Source: Luzula sylvatica (lineage: Eukaryota; Streptophyta; Magnoliopsida; Poales; Juncaceae). From it: a stretch of 64,000 bases of DNA. Positions 60,766 through 64,000 of the stretch are shown here, one piece after another. The stretch is from the NCBI GenBank assembly GCA_946800325.1, contig OX326961.1:45087415-45151414 (forward strand), given 5' to 3'. The translations under genes and the position numbers were made by a program. The notes beneath the pieces were generated by a model. The model saw only the letters and a program-made list of their open reading frames with translations, ran no database searches and was not told where the DNA came from. The number at the start of each line of letters is the position of its first letter. Positions within the stretch are counted from its first letter, which is position 1.

Positions 60766-61379
60766 GGGAAACCGTTAGCGATGGCATCAGATCCAATGGC
60801 GAGTCGACGAGGAGGGAAACCGTTACCAATGGAAGATGTGGGTGTTTATCAGTATCCCCTTTCTGGCTGCAACGAGGTTTTTTCTATTTATTAATTATTT
60901 CGCGTCCCATTTATTTATCTACCCCTGCAAAATCTTAAAATTGCATGTATGCCAAGTTTGATGGACATGGGGGAGTTGGTGCTGCCAAGTTTGCATCCAA
61001 GTAATTTTACTTATTTATTTACTTATTTATTTATTTTTGTGTTATTTATTAATATGAGAATTTACGATTTTTTTTATAATTTCAGGGCGATGCCTGTGAA
61101 TGTTGCTAAAATTTTGTCAGACGGGAGAAAGAGAGAAGGTTTTTCTAGTCAAGATCGAGAGTTATTCTAGTCAAGATTATGTGTTTTTGTATATTTGTAT
61201 ATTTGTCCGATTAACGGCGTTGAATTTGTATATTTGTGAGATTATGTGTGTATGTTTATGTGTTTATGTTTATTTGTGGAATACCGGTACTCTCTGATTA
61301 TGTGTTTTTGTTTATATTTATTTGTAAATTAATCGATGTATGTTTATGTCCGATTAACTGAGTAAACGTTGCATCGCCG

Positions 61380-61935
61380 GCGATACTATATTTATTTTAA
61401 ATATTATTTATTAATATTATAATTATTAAAATATTATTAATATAAATTTAATATTATTTAATTATTTATAAATATTAATATTATTAAAATAAATTTATTA
61501 TTATTTAATTATTTATTAATATTATAATTATTAAAATAAATTTATTATTATTTAATTATTTATTTATATTATTAATATATAAATTTAATATTATCTAATT
61601 ATTAATTAATATTATAATTATTAAAATAAATTTATTATTATTTAATTAATTATTTATATTATTAATATATAAATTTAATATTATTTAATTATTTATTAAA
61701 ATAAATTTATTATTATTTAATTATTTATTAAAATAAATTTATTATTATTTAATTATTTATTAATATTATAATTATTAATATAAATTTATTTTATATATTA
61801 TTAATATAAATTTAATATTATTTAATTATTTATTAATATCATATTATTATTTAATATTATAATTAATAAAATATTATTAAAATAAATTTATTATTATTTA
61901 ATTATTTATTAATATTTATTAATATTATTATTTAA
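61380..61935. repeat. AT-only quasi-tandem tract in CACTA 2
   Basis: Imperfect repeats of words such as TTATTATTTAATTATTTATT and AATATTATAATTATTAAAAT, almost free of G and C. They occupy the same place relative to the 3' end as the tract in CACTA 1. Confidence 0.85.
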
Positions 61936-62247
61936 TTATCAGCGACGGGCCGCCGGAGATACTTTCTGCGACGGCCCGCCGGAGATAATTTCTGCGACGG
62001 CCCGCCGGAGATAATTTCTGCGACGGCCCGCCGGAGATAATTTCTGCGACGCCCCGCCGGAGAAAGAACAACCGTCGGAAAAAGTGACATCAGCGACGGC
62101 CCGTCGGAAAAAGTGACATCAGCGACGCGTCTTTCAGCGACGGGGAATCAGCGACGGTTTGCCGTCGGTAAAACTTTCAGCGACGGTTTTTGGGAGTATT
62201 AGCGACGGTTTTTACCGTCGCTGATGAGCTGATCTGTTGTAGTGGTA

Positions 62248-64000
62248 TCATATATAATTATATGATATATATATATATTTTTAAAAATATTAGACGTATC
62301 ATATATACATTATATATATGATATATATTTTTTAAATATAAATACATGTTATGTTTTGTATACATATAATATATTTTATGTATGTATGATATATTTTAGT
62401 AAAATAAAGTTTTTTTACACGAGTGAATCAAATTTATATTTTTTTTACCGCGTGCATTTTGAAGTGCACAAATACAATCAAAATTGAAGAAATATGATTA
62501 GAATTTAAAATGTTAAATTGTCACGTGTCCTGTTTTTTTTTTATGACGTGCATTCAACAAATTCATAAAATACATTAGTCGAGCCCTTTAATTTATACCC
62601 AATTTTTATAAAAATATATATTTAAAAAATCATTCGAAAACCCAACACAATTTGAATTTCAAAAAAATTTGAATCATGATTACTCGAAATTCAGAATTTG
62701 GGCATGTTTGATTTGAGGGATTTAGGTGGATATGTATTCCCAAATACAAGATTTCTTCCAAATCCTTTGTTTGATTTGGGATTGTATTATATTCCAAATC
62801 TGTTGTCCCTGTATTTTGTACTCCATCTAAAAAATCAGTATTTTATTCTATCTCCCTGTATTTCACTTATTTGGTGCTAACACATATTTTTCCACCCGCC
62901 CAGTTACCCTCTTTCTCCGCCTTCCTTGCTCGCCAAAGAATCCTCCTTAGCTCTCGCCGAAATCTCTTCCTAGCACAACAGAGACATGTTTGCCTCTCGT
63001 CAAAGACTCAATCTCTCTCCAAATAGATCTCTCGCCAAACATAAGGTAATTTCACAACTCTTTAAACCTCTAATCCCTGCTACTCTTCTCTTCAAAGAAG
63101 AGTGTTGATTTAGAAAATGAAAGATGAACTTTGTGCTAATTTGTATTTTCGAGTATAAGATGGACTTTGTACTATTGATTTTTATTTTCTGTGACAATAA
63201 TCTCAGTTAGGGTTTTTATTTTTTGTTACGATTATGTTAATTAGGGCTAATTTGTATAAATTAAAGGTTAATTAGTAATTTTGTGTGTGCCGGTTTTGAG
63301 TTTTGTGTGTACCAGTACTTGTATGTACCACAGTACTAGTTTTGGGTTCTTGTATGTACCAGTTTTCATGTACACCAGTTTTATAATCTATCGTTACGGT
63401 TACAGTGTCACTTATAATCAGTAATATTGAACGTACCAGATTTGAGTTTTGTGTGTAGCAATTTGAGTTAATCTTGTGTTAATCACTTATCATTACTGTA
63501 TCATAAATAGCTTATGTAGGACTTTAATTTAATAACTTTTGAGTTAATAGATTGTGAGGCACATTAACTCCTGATAGTTCAATCTCAAATTTGTGTGTTG
63601 CACATTGATTATTTTTTGTACCAGTTTTTAAGAGTTAAAATACTAAAAATTCATTGTAGAGCTACAATTAGAGTTAAAACTTTATTAATGGTATGGTGCA
63701 GTTGGTAATATAGCAAATAAATCACATTAACTCATGATTTTTTCGGATTAACACATGTTTTTATGCAAATTTCCGTTTACATGTGATACAGCCAATGCAG
63801 AGACCAAAGTCGAAAGAATAAGTGAAGGAAACATTGCATGACAGCATTATTACTTGTACCTACGCAATGATGGTGCCGAACATCTCCGTACCTATCTCAA
63901 CCTCCCTTCTAAGATCTCCGTACCATCCCTAGGTATTTGTTTTCAGGGGTATTGATGATAATTCCCATTTTGTAGGGGCACTCATGATGATTTGTATTTT
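62248..64000. other. AT-rich flank with a possible transposon end; no supported gene
   Basis: 62440-62555 partly mirrors 59105-59230 and may be the far end of an older element split by the CACTA. At 62699 GGGCATGTTTGATTTGAGGG starts a block typical of MITE or Harbinger-like ends, but no matching end is in view. A leader-like CT-rich stretch with ATG at 62986 and a GT donor after 63045 could be a first exon, but no family is recognisable. Confidence 0.4.

Larger units (their letters stand above)
59414..62244. mobile_element. Non-autonomous CACTA (En/Spm-like) element 2
   Basis: The ends CACTACAACAGATC and GATCTGTTGTAGTG are perfect inverted repeats, with the 3-bp duplication GTA (59411-59413, 62245-62247). 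Subterminal repeats of the CAGCGACGGSCCGTCGC type fill both ends (59430-59710, 61940-62225). Inside are a CT-rich leader (59740-59960), CT microsatellites, a duplicated exon-like block and an AT-only tract, and no transposase. The layout matches CACTA element 1 although the subterminal motif differs. Confidence 0.94.

Noticed and set aside
62986..63045. Possible first coding exon (ATG, then GT donor)
   Set aside because: Only 20 codons with no recognisable family and no second exon before the window ends. It may belong to a transposon or an unseen gene, so it is noted only within the flank entry.

Overview
This is a plant nuclear window, almost certainly from a eudicot. It has plant-type spliced genes with GT-AG introns: a CYP714-like cytochrome P450, a reticulon-like RTNLB protein, and a YCF54/LCAA chloroplast protein. 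It also has a nuclear tRNA-His gene, Ty1/copia retrotransposons, CACTA and hAT-like DNA elements, and a long AT-rich satellite array. No species can be named from the sequence alone. All exon coordinates were set by hand from splice sites, reading phase and family knowledge.

Layout. 1-16130 is one uninterrupted tandem satellite with a monomer of about 124-125 bp (about 130 copies), including a perfect 873-bp (7-monomer) duplication. 16140-34230 is a nested retrotransposon cluster. An old, damaged plus-strand copia element (Gag, protease, start of integrase, RT, RNase H, 3' LTR) is broken by LTR fragments, by a solo LTR (18108-19336, TSD TGTTG) and by a complete minus-strand LTR retrotransposon (19930-32137, TSD ATATA). 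That element has LTRs about 98% alike but decayed genes, and itself carries a 3.7-kb CACTA element (22944-26683, TSD AAC). 34231-46800 is AT-rich, repeat-dominated intergenic DNA. It holds hAT-like elements with 8-bp TSDs, MITEs and foldbacks, a minus-strand copia 3' end, and an internally deleted copia element (40992-45075) with a 323-codon Gag-derived ORF.

The gene island is 46818-53700. The P450 gene has five exons and encodes about 513 aa. The RTNLB gene (five exons, 247 aa) lies on the plus strand. It is convergent with the LCAA gene (three exons, about 207 aa, minus strand), whose first intron holds a tRNA-His(GTG) gene on the opposite strand. Past 53700 the window returns to microsatellites and mobile DNA: a diverged LTR with a nested hAT-like element, a second LTR with about 19 short palindromes ahead of its TATA box, and a second CACTA element (59414-62244, TSD GTA).

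The host genes show no functional link to one another: one is a membrane mono-oxygenase, one shapes the ER, and one supports chlorophyll synthesis. The most unusual signals are the arrays of short palindromes upstream of the TATA box in several LTRs, whose positions are conserved but whose palindrome sequence differs from copy to copy, and the intronic antisense tRNA gene.
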